DNA from: Ilumatobacteraceae bacterium
GTDB lineage: Bacteria; Actinomycetota; Acidimicrobiia; Acidimicrobiales; Ilumatobacteraceae
DNA: 9,520 nucleotides
Direction: 5' to 3'
NCBI GenBank assembly: GCA_025456105.1
Contig: JALOLG010000028.1
Coordinates: 1 to 9,520 of the forward strand
Made by a program: the position numbers and the translations under genes. Under the pieces are notes generated by a model. The model was not told where the DNA came from and ran no database searches. It worked only from the letters and a program-made list of their open reading frames with translations. Of this stretch, positions 1-6,717 are shown piece by piece (position 1 is the first letter of the stretch; each line of letters starts with the position of its first letter).

Positions 1-1021
1 CGCCGTTCGGGTTCTGGATCACCACGTCGGTGAGCTCGGCGCGGGCGTCGTCGGGGATCGCCGTGCTCGCCGAGCCGGTGAGGCCGACGCCGATGTTGAG
101 CGGCAGCCGCACGGCGAACGGCACCCCCGGGTCGTCGGCCGGCGGTGCGACGACGGCGGGTGGCTGCGTCGTGTCCGGTTCGTCGTCGTCGCCGTCGTCG
201 CTCGGTTCGGGCTCGTCGGACGGCTCGCTCGGTGCCAGCTCACCGACACGGTCGTCGACGGCGTCGCGGGCGGCGTCGCGGATCTCGGGCCGGATCACGC
301 CGAACCAGGCGGCCACGAGGCCGACGAGGAGCGCGAGCACGCCGAGGGTGCTCACCAGGGCGCGGGCGGGCACCGTGGGCGGCTGGATGAGCGCACCGCG
401 GCCGATCGCGGGCGCGTGGTCGGGTTGCGTGGCCTCGACCTCGAAGTCGAGCTGGCGGTCGGCTCGCCGCCAGCGGCCGCCGACCGCCGACAGCTTGAGC
501 CGCACCAGGCTCGAGGCGCCCGGGGCGACGCCCACGGCGGGCGGGTCGAACGTGCCGTCGACCCGACCGGTCGGGTCGACCAGGTGGAGACGGCAGCTGG
601 CCAGGTTGTTGCCGTGGTTCTCGTCCATCAGCTCGAACGTCGCCCGGCGCCGCGAGCGCTGCAGCGGCTGGAGCATGCTGATGCGGCGGTCGTCGAACTC
701 GTGCACCTGCAGGGTGGCCTCGGCGACGACGGTCTCGTCGGGGTCCTGCTGGGGCATCACGCGCACCGCGGCGGTGGTGGGTCCGGCGCTGGTGGTGTGG
801 ATCGCGGGCGGGCGCACCACGACCTCGATCACGTCGCTCGAGCCGCCGAACAGCGTGACGTTGGGCCGGGTGACGGTGGTCCACGCCGCCGTGAGGCCGG
901 CCCCGACGATGGTGAAGCTCTCGGTGTGCTCGCCCAGGTTCTCGACGGTGAGCTGCAGCGAGACGGGCTCGCCCGGGGTCACCTCGATCTCGTCGTGCAC
1001 GAAGAACGCCTGGACCGCCAC
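1..1021 (-). CDS. COG1470-like membrane protein with two Ig-like domains, partial (C-terminus outside window)
   Basis: Open from a GTG at 1021 down to base 2, giving 340 codons and no stop, so the C-terminus lies beyond the left edge. Residues about 10-107 and 110-200 look like two beta-sandwich (Ig/CARDB-type) domains, with 'GEPVSLQLTVENLG' and 'VVVRPP' typical of the actinobacterial proteins often labelled 'hydrolytic protein'. There is no signal peptide. One hydrophobic segment spans about 221-243, followed by an acidic Pro/Ser/Asp linker (about 263-298) and the start of another domain (VPFAVRLPLNIGVGL). I infer the N-terminal domains are cytoplasmic and the tail is outside. No catalytic motif is visible. 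The GTG is the only good in-frame start after the beta-rich domain boundary, and it sits 8 bases after a TAGCGT box. The function is unknown; a structural or cell-surface adaptor role is a guess. Confidence 0.82.
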   Translation of the reverse strand, partial: MAVQAFFVHDEIEVTPGEPVSLQLTVENLGEHTESFTIVGAGLTAAWTTVTRPNVTLFGGSSDVIEVVVRPPAIHTTSAGPTTAAVRVMPQQDPDETVVAEATLQVHEFDDRRISMLQPLQRSRRRATFELMDENHGNNLASCRLHLVDPTGRVDGTFDPPAVGVAPGASSLVRLKLSAVGGRWRRADRQLDFEVEATQPDHAPAIGRGALIQPPTVPARALVSTLGVLALLVGLVAAWFGVIRPEIRDAARDAVDDRVGELAPSEPSDEPEPSDDGDDDEPDTTQPPAVVAPPADDPGVPFAVRLPLNIGVGLTGSASTAIPDDARAELTDVVIQNPNG

Positions 1022-1029
1022 GGGCGCCG

Positions 1030-1035
1030 ACGCTA
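1030..1035 (-). promoter_or_regulatory. -10 box TAGCGT for the 1021 gene (leaderless type)
   Basis: On the minus strand TAGCGT is followed by 8 bases and then the GTG start. It fits the actinobacterial TANNNT -10 element; at this spacing transcription would begin at or next to the start codon. No Shine-Dalgarno sequence and no clear -35 box are seen. The same hexamer at similar spacing precedes the genes starting at 3531 and 7700. Confidence 0.6.
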
Positions 1036-1101
1036 CCGCCCGGACCGGTGCCGACCGGGGCAGCCCGTCCGCACGCTCGGTGAGCGACGGGCCGACGGCT
1101 C

Positions 1102-1107
1102 TAGCCT
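1102..1107 (+). promoter_or_regulatory. -10 box TAGCCT for hemB (leaderless type)
   Basis: TAGCCT lies 6 bases before the hemB ATG in the 92-base region between divergent genes (1022-1113). It matches TANNNT, and hemB has no Shine-Dalgarno sequence, so a leaderless hemB-hemL transcript is likely. No convincing -35 box is visible. The rest of the gap shows nothing else I can name. Confidence 0.55.
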
Positions 1108-1113
1108 GCCGGC

Positions 1114-2136
1114 ATGCCCTCGTCCGACTCGCGCGCCGGTGCGTCCTTCCCGGCGGCCCGACCGCGCCGTCTCCGGCGCACCCGCGCGCTGCGCGACCTG
1201 GTGGCCGAGACGCACCTGCGGGTCGACGACCTCGTCGCACCGCTGTTCGTGCGCGAGGGCGTCCACGACCCGGTGCCGATCCCGTCGCTGCCCGGCGTGG
1301 TGCAGCACAGCCTCGACAGCCTGCGCCGCGAGGTGGAGCAGCTGGCCGGGCTCGGCGTGCGCGGTCTCATCCTGTTCGGGGTGCCCGCCGCCAAGGACGC
1401 CATCGGCTCGGGTGCCTGCGACCCCGAGGGGATCGTGCAGGTCGCCCTCGAGCGGCTCGCGGCGGACGTGGGCGACGACCTGGTGCTCATGGCCGACCTG
1501 TGCGTCGACGAGTACACCTCGCACGGGCACTGCGGGATCGTGGGTGACGACGGTGCCGTCGACAACGACGCGACGATCGAGCTGTACGGCCGCATCGCCG
1601 TCGCCCAGGCGGCGGCCGGCGCCCACGTGGTGGCGCCGAGCGGGATGATGGACGGCCAGGTGGGGGCGATCCGGTCGGCGCTCGACGCCGCCGGGTTCAC
1701 CGAGACGGCGATCCTGGCCTACTCCGCCAAGTACGCGAGCGGGCTGTACGGCCCGTTCCGCGACGCCGTCGACGTCACGATCGCCGACGGTGGCGACCGT
1801 CGGGGCTACCAGCAGGACTGGCGCAACCGGCGCGAGGCGTTCGTCGAGGTGCTGGCCGACATCGAGCAGGGGGCCGACATGGTGATGGTGAAGCCGGCCG
1901 TCACCTACCTCGACGTGATCGCCGCGGTGCGCTCGGTGGTCGACGTGCCGGTGGCCGCGTACCACGTGAGCGGCGAGTACTCGATGATCCGTGCCGCCGC
2001 GGCGAACGGCTGGATCGACGGCGACGCAGTGGCCCTCGAGCAGCTCACGGCGGTCAAGCGGGCGGGGGCCGACGTGATCCTCACCTACTTCGCGCGCTGG
2101 TTCGCCGAGCAGGCGGCCGCCGCGGGGAGGCGATGA
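1114..2136 (+). CDS. hemB: Delta-aminolevulinic acid dehydratase (porphobilinogen synthase)
   Basis: A 340-residue cytosolic enzyme that condenses two 5-aminolevulinate molecules to porphobilinogen, the second step after ALA in tetrapyrrole synthesis. The two Schiff-base lysines are present: K206 in YSAKYAS and K260 in MVKPA. The metal site reads DLCVDEYTSHGHC, with C130, D132 and C140; the middle position is Asp where fully Zn-dependent enzymes have Cys, so the ligand set is mixed. The length is normal for the family; the first ~20 residues are a basic, Arg-rich extension. ATG 1114 is chosen because a TANNNT box lies just upstream and the ORF cannot sensibly start later. The gene overlaps hemL by 4 bases (ATGA), so the two are probably cotranscribed and translationally coupled. 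Identity is firm; metal preference is inference. Confidence 0.97.
   Translation: MPSSDSRAGASFPAARPRRLRRTRALRDLVAETHLRVDDLVAPLFVREGVHDPVPIPSLPGVVQHSLDSLRREVEQLAGLGVRGLILFGVPAAKDAIGSGACDPEGIVQVALERLAADVGDDLVLMADLCVDEYTSHGHCGIVGDDGAVDNDATIELYGRIAVAQAAAGAHVVAPSGMMDGQVGAIRSALDAAGFTETAILAYSAKYASGLYGPFRDAVDVTIADGGDRRGYQQDWRNRREAFVEVLADIEQGADMVMVKPAVTYLDVIAAVRSVVDVPVAAYHVSGEYSMIRAAAANGWIDGDAVALEQLTAVKRAGADVILTYFARWFAEQAAAAGRR
2124..2130 (+). promoter_or_regulatory. Shine-Dalgarno GGGGAGG for hemL
   Basis: This strong anti-16S match lies inside the last hemB codons, 2 bases before the ATG at 2133 and 11 bases before the second in-frame ATG at 2142. It supports initiation at one of these two codons rather than at the conserved aminomutase boundary about 30 codons later, so the Cys-rich N-terminal extension is probably translated. 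Confidence 0.65.
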
Positions 2137-3485
2137 GCACGATGGACCTGATCCCGCCCTGCGATCCCGTCGGCTGCGCGAGCGTCGGCTGCACCCCGGT
2201 GCTCTGCCGGGGCGCCGGCATCGCCTCGAACGAGCGGCTGTTCGCCCGGTCGGCCGCCGCGATCCCCGGTGGCGTCAGCTCGTCGATCCGGGCGTTCCGG
2301 TCGGTGGGCGGCACGCCCTACCTCGTGCAGCGCGCCGAGGGCGCCGAGGTGATCGACGTCGAGGGCCGGCGCTACCTCGACCTCGTGCAGAGCTATGGCG
2401 CGGTGATCCTCGGCCACGCCCATCCCGCGGTCACGGCAGCGGTCGCCGCCGCAGCGGCTGACGGCACGTCGTACGGTGCGCCGACGCCGCGCGAGATGAA
2501 GCTCGCCGAAGCCGTCATCGAGGCGGTCCCGGGGTGCGAGCAGGTGCGGCTGATGAACTCGGGCACCGAGGCCACGAGCACGGCGGTGCGCCTGGCCCGC
2601 GGTGCCACCGGTCGCGACCGCGTGGTGATCTTCCACGGCAACTTCCACGGGGCCACCGACGCGCTGCTCGCCGCCGGCGGCAGCGGCGTGGCCACGCTCG
2701 GGCTCCCCGGCACCGCCGGCGTGCCGGCGGGTGCGGTGGCCGAGACGCTCGTGGTGCCGTACAACCAGGTGCCCGTCCTCGACGACACGGTGGCGGCGGT
2801 CATCGTCGAGCCGGTGGCGGCCAACATGGGCGTCGTCGCACCGGCGCCGGGGTTCCTCGCGGGGCTGCGCGCCGAGTGCGACCGGGTGGGCGCGGTGCTG
2901 GTGTTCGACGAGGTCATCACCGGCTTCCGGCTCGGTCGCGGCGGCGCGCAGGCGCGCTACGACGTCACGCCCGATCTCACCACGTTCGGCAAGGTCATCG
3001 GCGGTGGCCTGCCGATCGGGGCGGTGGGCGGGCGGCGCGAGCTGATGGAGCACCTCAGCCCGCTCGGCCCGGTGTTCCACGCCGGCACGCTCGCCGGCAA
3101 CCCGCTCGCCACCGCCGCCGGGCTCGCTGCGCTCGACCTGCTCACCGACGACGTGTACGTCGAGCTCATGGCCCGTGCCCGTCACCTGGCGGCGCTGCTG
3201 GGGGCGGCGTGCGACGCGGCGGGGTTCCCGGCCCAGTTCCCGGTGGTGGGCACGCTCGTCGGCATGGTGTGCGGCGACGTGCCGCTGCCCACCGACTTCG
3301 CCGGTGCGAAGCGCACCGACGAGGCGGCCTACGCGCGGTTCTTCCACGCCATGTTGGCCAACGGCGTGGCGATGGCCCCGGGGGCCTACGAGGCGCTGTT
3401 CGTGGGGCTCGCGCACACCGACGACGTGCTCGAGCGCATCGGCGAGGCGGCGCATGCGGCCGCCCGCGCGGCTGCGACCGGCTGA
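2133..3485 (+). CDS. hemL: Glutamate-1-semialdehyde 2,1-aminomutase with Cys-rich N-terminal extension
   Basis: A PLP-dependent class III aminotransferase-fold enzyme converting glutamate-1-semialdehyde to 5-aminolevulinate, the substrate of the adjacent HemB. Visible signatures are IPGGVSSSIRAF (44-55), GHAHP (94-98), NSGTEA (142-147), FDEVITGFR (258-266), the PLP lysine K287 in TFGKVIGGGLP, and HAGTLAGNP (316-324). The 450-residue length exceeds the usual ~430 because of about 30 extra N-terminal residues. These carry C10, C15, C20 and C25 at exact five-residue spacing before the normal start SNERLFARS. The start follows from the hemB overlap and the GGGGAGG site; GTG 2199 is a possible later start but has no ribosome site. 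The function of the extension is unknown. Core identity is firm. Confidence 0.96.
   Translation: MSTMDLIPPCDPVGCASVGCTPVLCRGAGIASNERLFARSAAAIPGGVSSSIRAFRSVGGTPYLVQRAEGAEVIDVEGRRYLDLVQSYGAVILGHAHPAVTAAVAAAAADGTSYGAPTPREMKLAEAVIEAVPGCEQVRLMNSGTEATSTAVRLARGATGRDRVVIFHGNFHGATDALLAAGGSGVATLGLPGTAGVPAGAVAETLVVPYNQVPVLDDTVAAVIVEPVAANMGVVAPAPGFLAGLRAECDRVGAVLVFDEVITGFRLGRGGAQARYDVTPDLTTFGKVIGGGLPIGAVGGRRELMEHLSPLGPVFHAGTLAGNPLATAAGLAALDLLTDDVYVELMARARHLAALLGAACDAAGFPAQFPVVGTLVGMVCGDVPLPTDFAGAKRTDEAAYARFFHAMLANGVAMAPGAYEALFVGLAHTDDVLERIGEAAHAAARAAATG
2163..2207 (+). repeat. Three 15-base units encoding five-residue Cys repeats in hemL
   Basis: Three consecutive 15-base units end in TGC and encode DPVGC, ASVGC and TPVLC; a further Cys codon (2160-2162) precedes them. 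CGTCGGCTGC recurs exactly at 2168-2177 and 2183-2192, while the third unit has diverged. This looks like a short in-frame tandem duplication within the hemL N-terminal extension. Confidence 0.6.
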
Positions 3486-3515
3486 GGGCGCCGCCGCCGC
3501 TCTGCGGAGCGCCAG

Positions 3516-3521
3516 TAGCGT
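3516..3521 (+). promoter_or_regulatory. -10 box TAGCGT for the 3531 gene (leaderless type)
   Basis: In the 45-base gap after hemL, TAGCGT is followed by 9 bases and then ATG 3531. The 11 bases TAGCGTCGGCG are identical to those upstream of the minus-strand gene at 1021. No Shine-Dalgarno sequence is present, so this gene may have its own leaderless transcript as well as read-through from hemBL. Confidence 0.55.
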
Positions 3522-3530
3522 CGGCGCGGC

Positions 3531-4118
3531 ATGCGGACGATCTTCTCCCTCCGATTCGTCGCGGCGGTCGCCGTGCTGGTCGGGCTGGCGGTGGTCGCCG
3601 GATTGCTGTTCCTCCGTGACGATCCCGTGGCCGAGATCGTCGAGGCCGAGCCGCCGGTGCGCCGCATCGAGCTGGTCGAGCTCATCTTCGCCGCCGAGCC
3701 GAACGGCTTCGCGATGAGCTCGTCGGGCGTCAGCGTCGGTGAGCTCGACCTCGTCCTCGACGGCGAGCGCACCGTGCGCATCGCGCCGGGCACCGTCGGC
3801 GAGGTCACGTGCGGCCAGCTCGAGGAGATCGCCCGCTGCGCCATCGTGGCCGACATGCTCGGCAACGCCGTGGTGTGGTTCCGGATCGCACCGATCCGCA
3901 CGAGCACCACGGTCGAGTTCCCCGCCATCGTGTCGCTCGACAGCAACCTCGCTCGGCTGGAGGACGGGCTCGAGCTGCCGTACGCGCCGCGGCTCACGCG
4001 ACGGTGCGACCGCGACTTCGACTCGTTCCGCCAGTTCCAGCAGGAGCTTGGCACCGACTTCACGTCGATCTACTCGCTCACCGACGATCGGATCACCGAG
4101 GTGATCTGCACCCCCTGA
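3531..4118 (+). CDS. Hypothetical membrane-anchored or secreted protein
   Basis: A protein of 195 residues not recognised as any named family. It opens with a short basic end (MRTIFSLR) and a hydrophobic stretch at about 9-28 (FVAAVAVLVGLAVVAGLLFL). There is no AXA site or lipobox, so it is probably an uncleaved N-terminal anchor with about 165 residues outside the membrane. The rest is acidic and beta-rich, with three Cys (C94, C102 and C193 near the end) and no catalytic signature. It follows hemL after 45 bases but has its own TAGCGT box, and it ends before a strong hairpin. Its place after hemBL does not by itself suggest a heme role. The third-position GC pattern supports real coding on this strand. 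Confidence 0.75.
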   Translation: MRTIFSLRFVAAVAVLVGLAVVAGLLFLRDDPVAEIVEAEPPVRRIELVELIFAAEPNGFAMSSSGVSVGELDLVLDGERTVRIAPGTVGEVTCGQLEEIARCAIVADMLGNAVVWFRIAPIRTSTTVEFPAIVSLDSNLARLEDGLELPYAPRLTRRCDRDFDSFRQFQQELGTDFTSIYSLTDDRITEVICTP

Positions 4119-4136
4119 CCCGCTGAATCGGCTTCT

Positions 4137-4175
4137 CGTGATTGGGGGGTGTCGCATGGACACCCCCCAATCACG
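4137..4175. terminator. Perfect 17-bp hairpin between convergent genes, probable bidirectional terminator
   Basis: Arms 4137-4153 and 4159-4175 are perfectly complementary (CGTGATTGGGGGGTGTC and its complement) around a 5-base GCATG loop. GCTT before the stem and AAGC after it can extend the pairing past a small bulge. It lies between stops at 4118 (plus) and 4188 (minus), where it could end both transcripts. Neither side has a run of T, so it is an I-shaped hairpin, as is common in actinobacteria. The 69-base gap holds nothing else. Confidence 0.8.
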
Positions 4176-4187
4176 AAAGCGGCTGGA

Positions 4188-5150
4188 TCACAGGTCGAGC
4201 AGGTGGCGGGCGGCGGCGAGGCCCGAGCAGGCGGCACCCTCCATGCGGGGGCCGGCGAAGGCGTCGCCGGCGAGGACGAGCCGGCCGTCGTGACCCGCCC
4301 AGCAGGGCTCGGGCCAGCACTGACGTGGCGTCGCGAACCGCCAGCGCTTCACCTGGTGCTCGACGAGGGTGGTGCGGCCCGTGAACGGGTGGGCCTCGGT
4401 GAGCAGCGCGGCGGCCACCACCTGCGGGTCGGTGTCCCAGTGCTGCTCGCTCCACTCGGGGGTCGCGTGGAACGTGACGGCGGGGACCGGGCTGACGCCC
4501 TTGGCGGCGTTGTCGCCGACGAAGCTCCAGATGGTGCCGTCGAGGCGGTCGCGCTGCAGGCCGCCCGGTGCCGGGACGGCGCTCGGGCCGTCGAGCACCG
4601 CGAGGAGCGCGATCGTGCGGTCGTAGTCGCCGAGCACCAGCTCGCGAGGGACCTCGACCCCCACCTCGAACAGCAGCGAGAACGTCTGGGGCAGCGGGCA
4701 GGTCACGACGACGGCGTCGGCCGGGTGGACGCTCGCGTCGTCGAGCACGACCTCCCACGCCGACGTCGCTCCCGGCCTGACGGCGAACACCATCGCGGGG
4801 CAGTGCACGTCGAGCCCGAGGGCGAGGTGCTTGGCCAGCGCGTTCATCCCCCGGGTGCCGACGTAGCGCGGGTGACCGTCGGCCGGGTCGCCGGGGTCAC
4901 CGAACCCGTGGCACCACACGCGCACCAGCCCGGCCCGCTCCCAGTCGGCCACCAGCTCGGCGTACTCCTCGGTGCGGACGGTGAAGAACTGCGCGCCGTG
5001 GTCGACCACGGCCTCCCCGATGCGTCGGGTGGCGAGCCGACCGCCCGGTGAGCGGCCCTTGTCGAAGACCGTCACGTGGTGGCCGGCTGCGTCGAGCGTC
5101 CGGGCGGCGGTCAGCCCGCTCAGGCCCGCACCGACGACGACGACCCGCAC
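4188..5150 (-). CDS. Renalase-like NAD(P)/FAD-dependent oxidoreductase (COG3380-type)
   Basis: A 320-residue flavoprotein of the amine-oxidase/renalase fold. The N-terminal dinucleotide site is GAGLSG (7-12), with the acidic end of the second strand at D30. KGRSPGGRLATRR (31-43) is the motif typical of COG3380 proteins, VVDHGAQFF (48-56) fits the same group, and VLAGDAF (293-299) with GAACSG is the C-terminal FAD-ribityl contact. There is no signal peptide, so it should be cytosolic. Bacterial renalases oxidise isomeric dihydro-NAD(P) species; whether this one does is inference. The GTG start lies 3 bases after the hydrolase stop with no separate ribosome site, indicating coupling as the last gene of a four-gene operon that ends at the hairpin. 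Confidence 0.88.
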   Translation of the reverse strand: MRVVVVGAGLSGLTAARTLDAAGHHVTVFDKGRSPGGRLATRRIGEAVVDHGAQFFTVRTEEYAELVADWERAGLVRVWCHGFGDPGDPADGHPRYVGTRGMNALAKHLALGLDVHCPAMVFAVRPGATSAWEVVLDDASVHPADAVVVTCPLPQTFSLLFEVGVEVPRELVLGDYDRTIALLAVLDGPSAVPAPGGLQRDRLDGTIWSFVGDNAAKGVSPVPAVTFHATPEWSEQHWDTDPQVVAAALLTEAHPFTGRTTLVEHQVKRWRFATPRQCWPEPCWAGHDGRLVLAGDAFAGPRMEGAACSGLAAARHLLDL

Positions 5151-5153
5151 GGT

Positions 5154-6026
5154 TCAGCCGGCGACGGCGCCGAGGCGCCGCTCGCCGTGGAGGCGGTGCT
5201 GGTGGGCGCGCTCGGCCCGACGGAGGAAGTCGATCAGGACCCGGTTGAACGTGGAGGCGTGCTCGACCATGAAGCCGTGCGCGGCGCCGCTGATGACCAC
5301 CAGCTCGGCCGTCGCGATGCGCTCGGCCAGCTCCTCGGCGTCGCCCCGGGGCGTCAGGATGTCCTGGTTGCCGACGATCACGAGGGCCGGGACGGTGACC
5401 TCGTCGAGCCGGGCGATGACGTCCTCGTGCGACTGGTCGTCGGTGAACGCGAGGATGGCCTCGCACTGGGCGACGAACGCGTGCCGCGGGCGGGCGAGCG
5501 CGAGCGGACCCATCCAGCCGAAGGCCGGCGAGATCCGGCGGAACGACCGCGGCCCGATCACCCATCGACTGGCGATCTTGGCCATCTCGCCCATGCCGCG
5601 CTCGCGGGCGGTGTCGGCCCAGGTCTGGAGGAGCTCGCGCCGCCAGGGGTGGTTGCGGCACGCCGTGCAGGCCAGGGTGAGCGACCGGACCCGGTCGGGG
5701 TACGTGATGGTGAGCATCTGGCTGATGGCGCCACCCATCGACGCACCCACCACGTGCGCATCGGCGACGCCGAGGTGGTCGAGCACGGCGATCGCATCGG
5801 CGGCCATCTGCTCGAGCGAGTAGGGCCCGGGGGGCTTGTCGCTGCGGCCGGCACCGCGGTTGTCGAAGGCGATCACCCGGTGCGTCGGGGTGAGCGCGAG
5901 TCGCTGCATGTCCCAGCCGTGCTTGTCGGCGCCGAGCCCCTGGATCATCAGGACCGGCGGGGCCGAGGTGCGCCCCGTCTGCTCGAAGTGGATGCGCACG
6001 CCGTCAGAGGTGGTCACGTACGGCAC
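5154..6026 (-). CDS. Alpha/beta-fold hydrolase
   Basis: A 290-residue single-domain hydrolase with a complete triad: nucleophile S96 in GASMGG, acid D222 in GNQDILTP and H250 in GAAHGF. The oxyanion region is QGLGADKHGW (29-38), and FDNRGAGRSDKP (54-65) is the usual loop. A cap helix region of about 70 residues follows the nucleophile strand. The tail is His/Arg-rich (HQHRLHGERR). The substrate cannot be read from the sequence; esterase, lactonase or C-C hydrolase are all possible. GTG 6026 is chosen because GGGAGGAG lies 6 bases upstream and the previous gene stops 1 base before it (TGACGTG). Longer in-frame readings back to 6275 only translate the neighbour's codons in another frame. Confidence 0.9.
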   Translation of the reverse strand: MPYVTTSDGVRIHFEQTGRTSAPPVLMIQGLGADKHGWDMQRLALTPTHRVIAFDNRGAGRSDKPPGPYSLEQMAADAIAVLDHLGVADAHVVGASMGGAISQMLTITYPDRVRSLTLACTACRNHPWRRELLQTWADTARERGMGEMAKIASRWVIGPRSFRRISPAFGWMGPLALARPRHAFVAQCEAILAFTDDQSHEDVIARLDEVTVPALVIVGNQDILTPRGDAEELAERIATAELVVISGAAHGFMVEHASTFNRVLIDFLRRAERAHQHRLHGERRLGAVAG

Positions 6027-6027
6027 G

Positions 6028-6717
6028 TCAGGCTCCTCCCATGCCCGAGAACGGCAGCCAGTCGAGCGGGGTGCCGGTGGCGACGCCACCGAAGCCGCCG
6101 AGGAGCACGGCGATCCGCTCGCGGACCTGGTCGGCGAGCTCGAGCTCGGCGAGCGGTCCCCGGCGCTTGCGGTTGGCCGTGAGCGGGCTGCCGATCTCGA
6201 TGCGCGCCCCACGGCGGAACGGAGCGCTGGCGGTGGCGGCCGGCAGCACCTTCGTGCCGGTCGCGACGGCGGCACCGATGAGCCGGTGGTCGACCCGACC
6301 GACGTGACGTGGGTGGGCCGTGGGCTCGGCGCCCATCACGACGAGGTCGCCGTCGTGCAGGGCGCGCGTGACCTCGTCGGCGCGCGCGAGCAGGCCGCCG
6401 AGGCGCTGCACGAACGGACCGGCCGGTGCGACGTCGGGTCGCCCGACGAACCGGACGGGACGATCGAGCGCCTCCGCCAGGGCGAACGCGGTGTAGATCG
6501 GCGCCAGCGCGTAGCGGCGCGTGTTCACCACCACCAGCGCTCCGGCTCGCTTGGGGACGAGCTGGTCGCCGCCGAGGGTGACGTGCCAGCGCAGACGGGC
6601 GGCGCCCCAGACGATCCCCACGGCCCGCGGGTCGCGCCCCCAGTCGTCGATCTCGTGCGGTGCGGGCGCCGGAGCCGTGCGCCGTGGACGGAGGGCGACC
6701 ACGCCGTCGGTGCTCAT
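6028..6717 (-). CDS. PlsC-like acyltransferase-fold protein lacking the HX4D motif
   Basis: A 229-residue protein whose layout matches actinobacterial 1-acylglycerol-3-phosphate acyltransferase-like proteins: GALVVVN (59-65), RPVRFVGRPDVAPAGPFVQRLGG around 86-108, ARADEVTRAL (111-120), TGTKVLPA (153-160) and RIEIGSPL (172-179). The catalytic block is eroded: the expected NHxxxxD reads NTRRYAL (65-71), so His becomes T66 and Asp becomes L71. The expected FPEGTR region reads MGAEPT (128-133). There is no transmembrane segment. It overlaps the SDR gene by 4 bases (ATGA) and ends 1 base before the hydrolase start. In mycobacteria an SDR (Rv0501/galE2) and a PlsC-like protein (Rv0502) are also adjacent, by memory. 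I infer a lipid-binding or scaffold role, not catalysis; a divergent active site is possible. Confidence 0.75.
   Translation of the reverse strand: MSTDGVVALRPRRTAPAPAPHEIDDWGRDPRAVGIVWGAARLRWHVTLGGDQLVPKRAGALVVVNTRRYALAPIYTAFALAEALDRPVRFVGRPDVAPAGPFVQRLGGLLARADEVTRALHDGDLVVMGAEPTAHPRHVGRVDHRLIGAAVATGTKVLPAATASAPFRRGARIEIGSPLTANRKRRGPLAELELADQVRERIAVLLGGFGGVATGTPLDWLPFSGMGGA
6033..6040 (-). promoter_or_regulatory. Shine-Dalgarno GGGAGGAG for the alpha/beta hydrolase
   Basis: On the minus strand GGGAGGAG ends 6 bases before GTG 6026. It is embedded in the last codons of the upstream gene (encoding MGGA) and fixes the hydrolase start. Confidence 0.7.

Noticed and set aside
30..1547. 505-codon plus-strand open frame
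   Set aside because: It covers the minus-strand Ig-domain protein and then out-of-frame hemB; the Ser/Arg/Ala-rich product matches nothing.
1033..1965. 310-codon minus-strand open frame opposite hemB
   Set aside because: His/Arg/Val-rich antisense of a certain hemB; no motif.
2085..4163. 692-codon open frame on the minus strand opposite hemL and the 3531 gene
   Set aside because: The product is low-complexity (His, Arg, Asp, Gly, Ala) with no domain and lies antisense to a clear hemL; it is a GC-bias shadow.
6027..6275. N-terminal extension of the alpha/beta hydrolase back to 6275
   Set aside because: These codons read the PlsC-like gene out of frame; the ribosome site and stop/start spacing place the start at GTG 6026.
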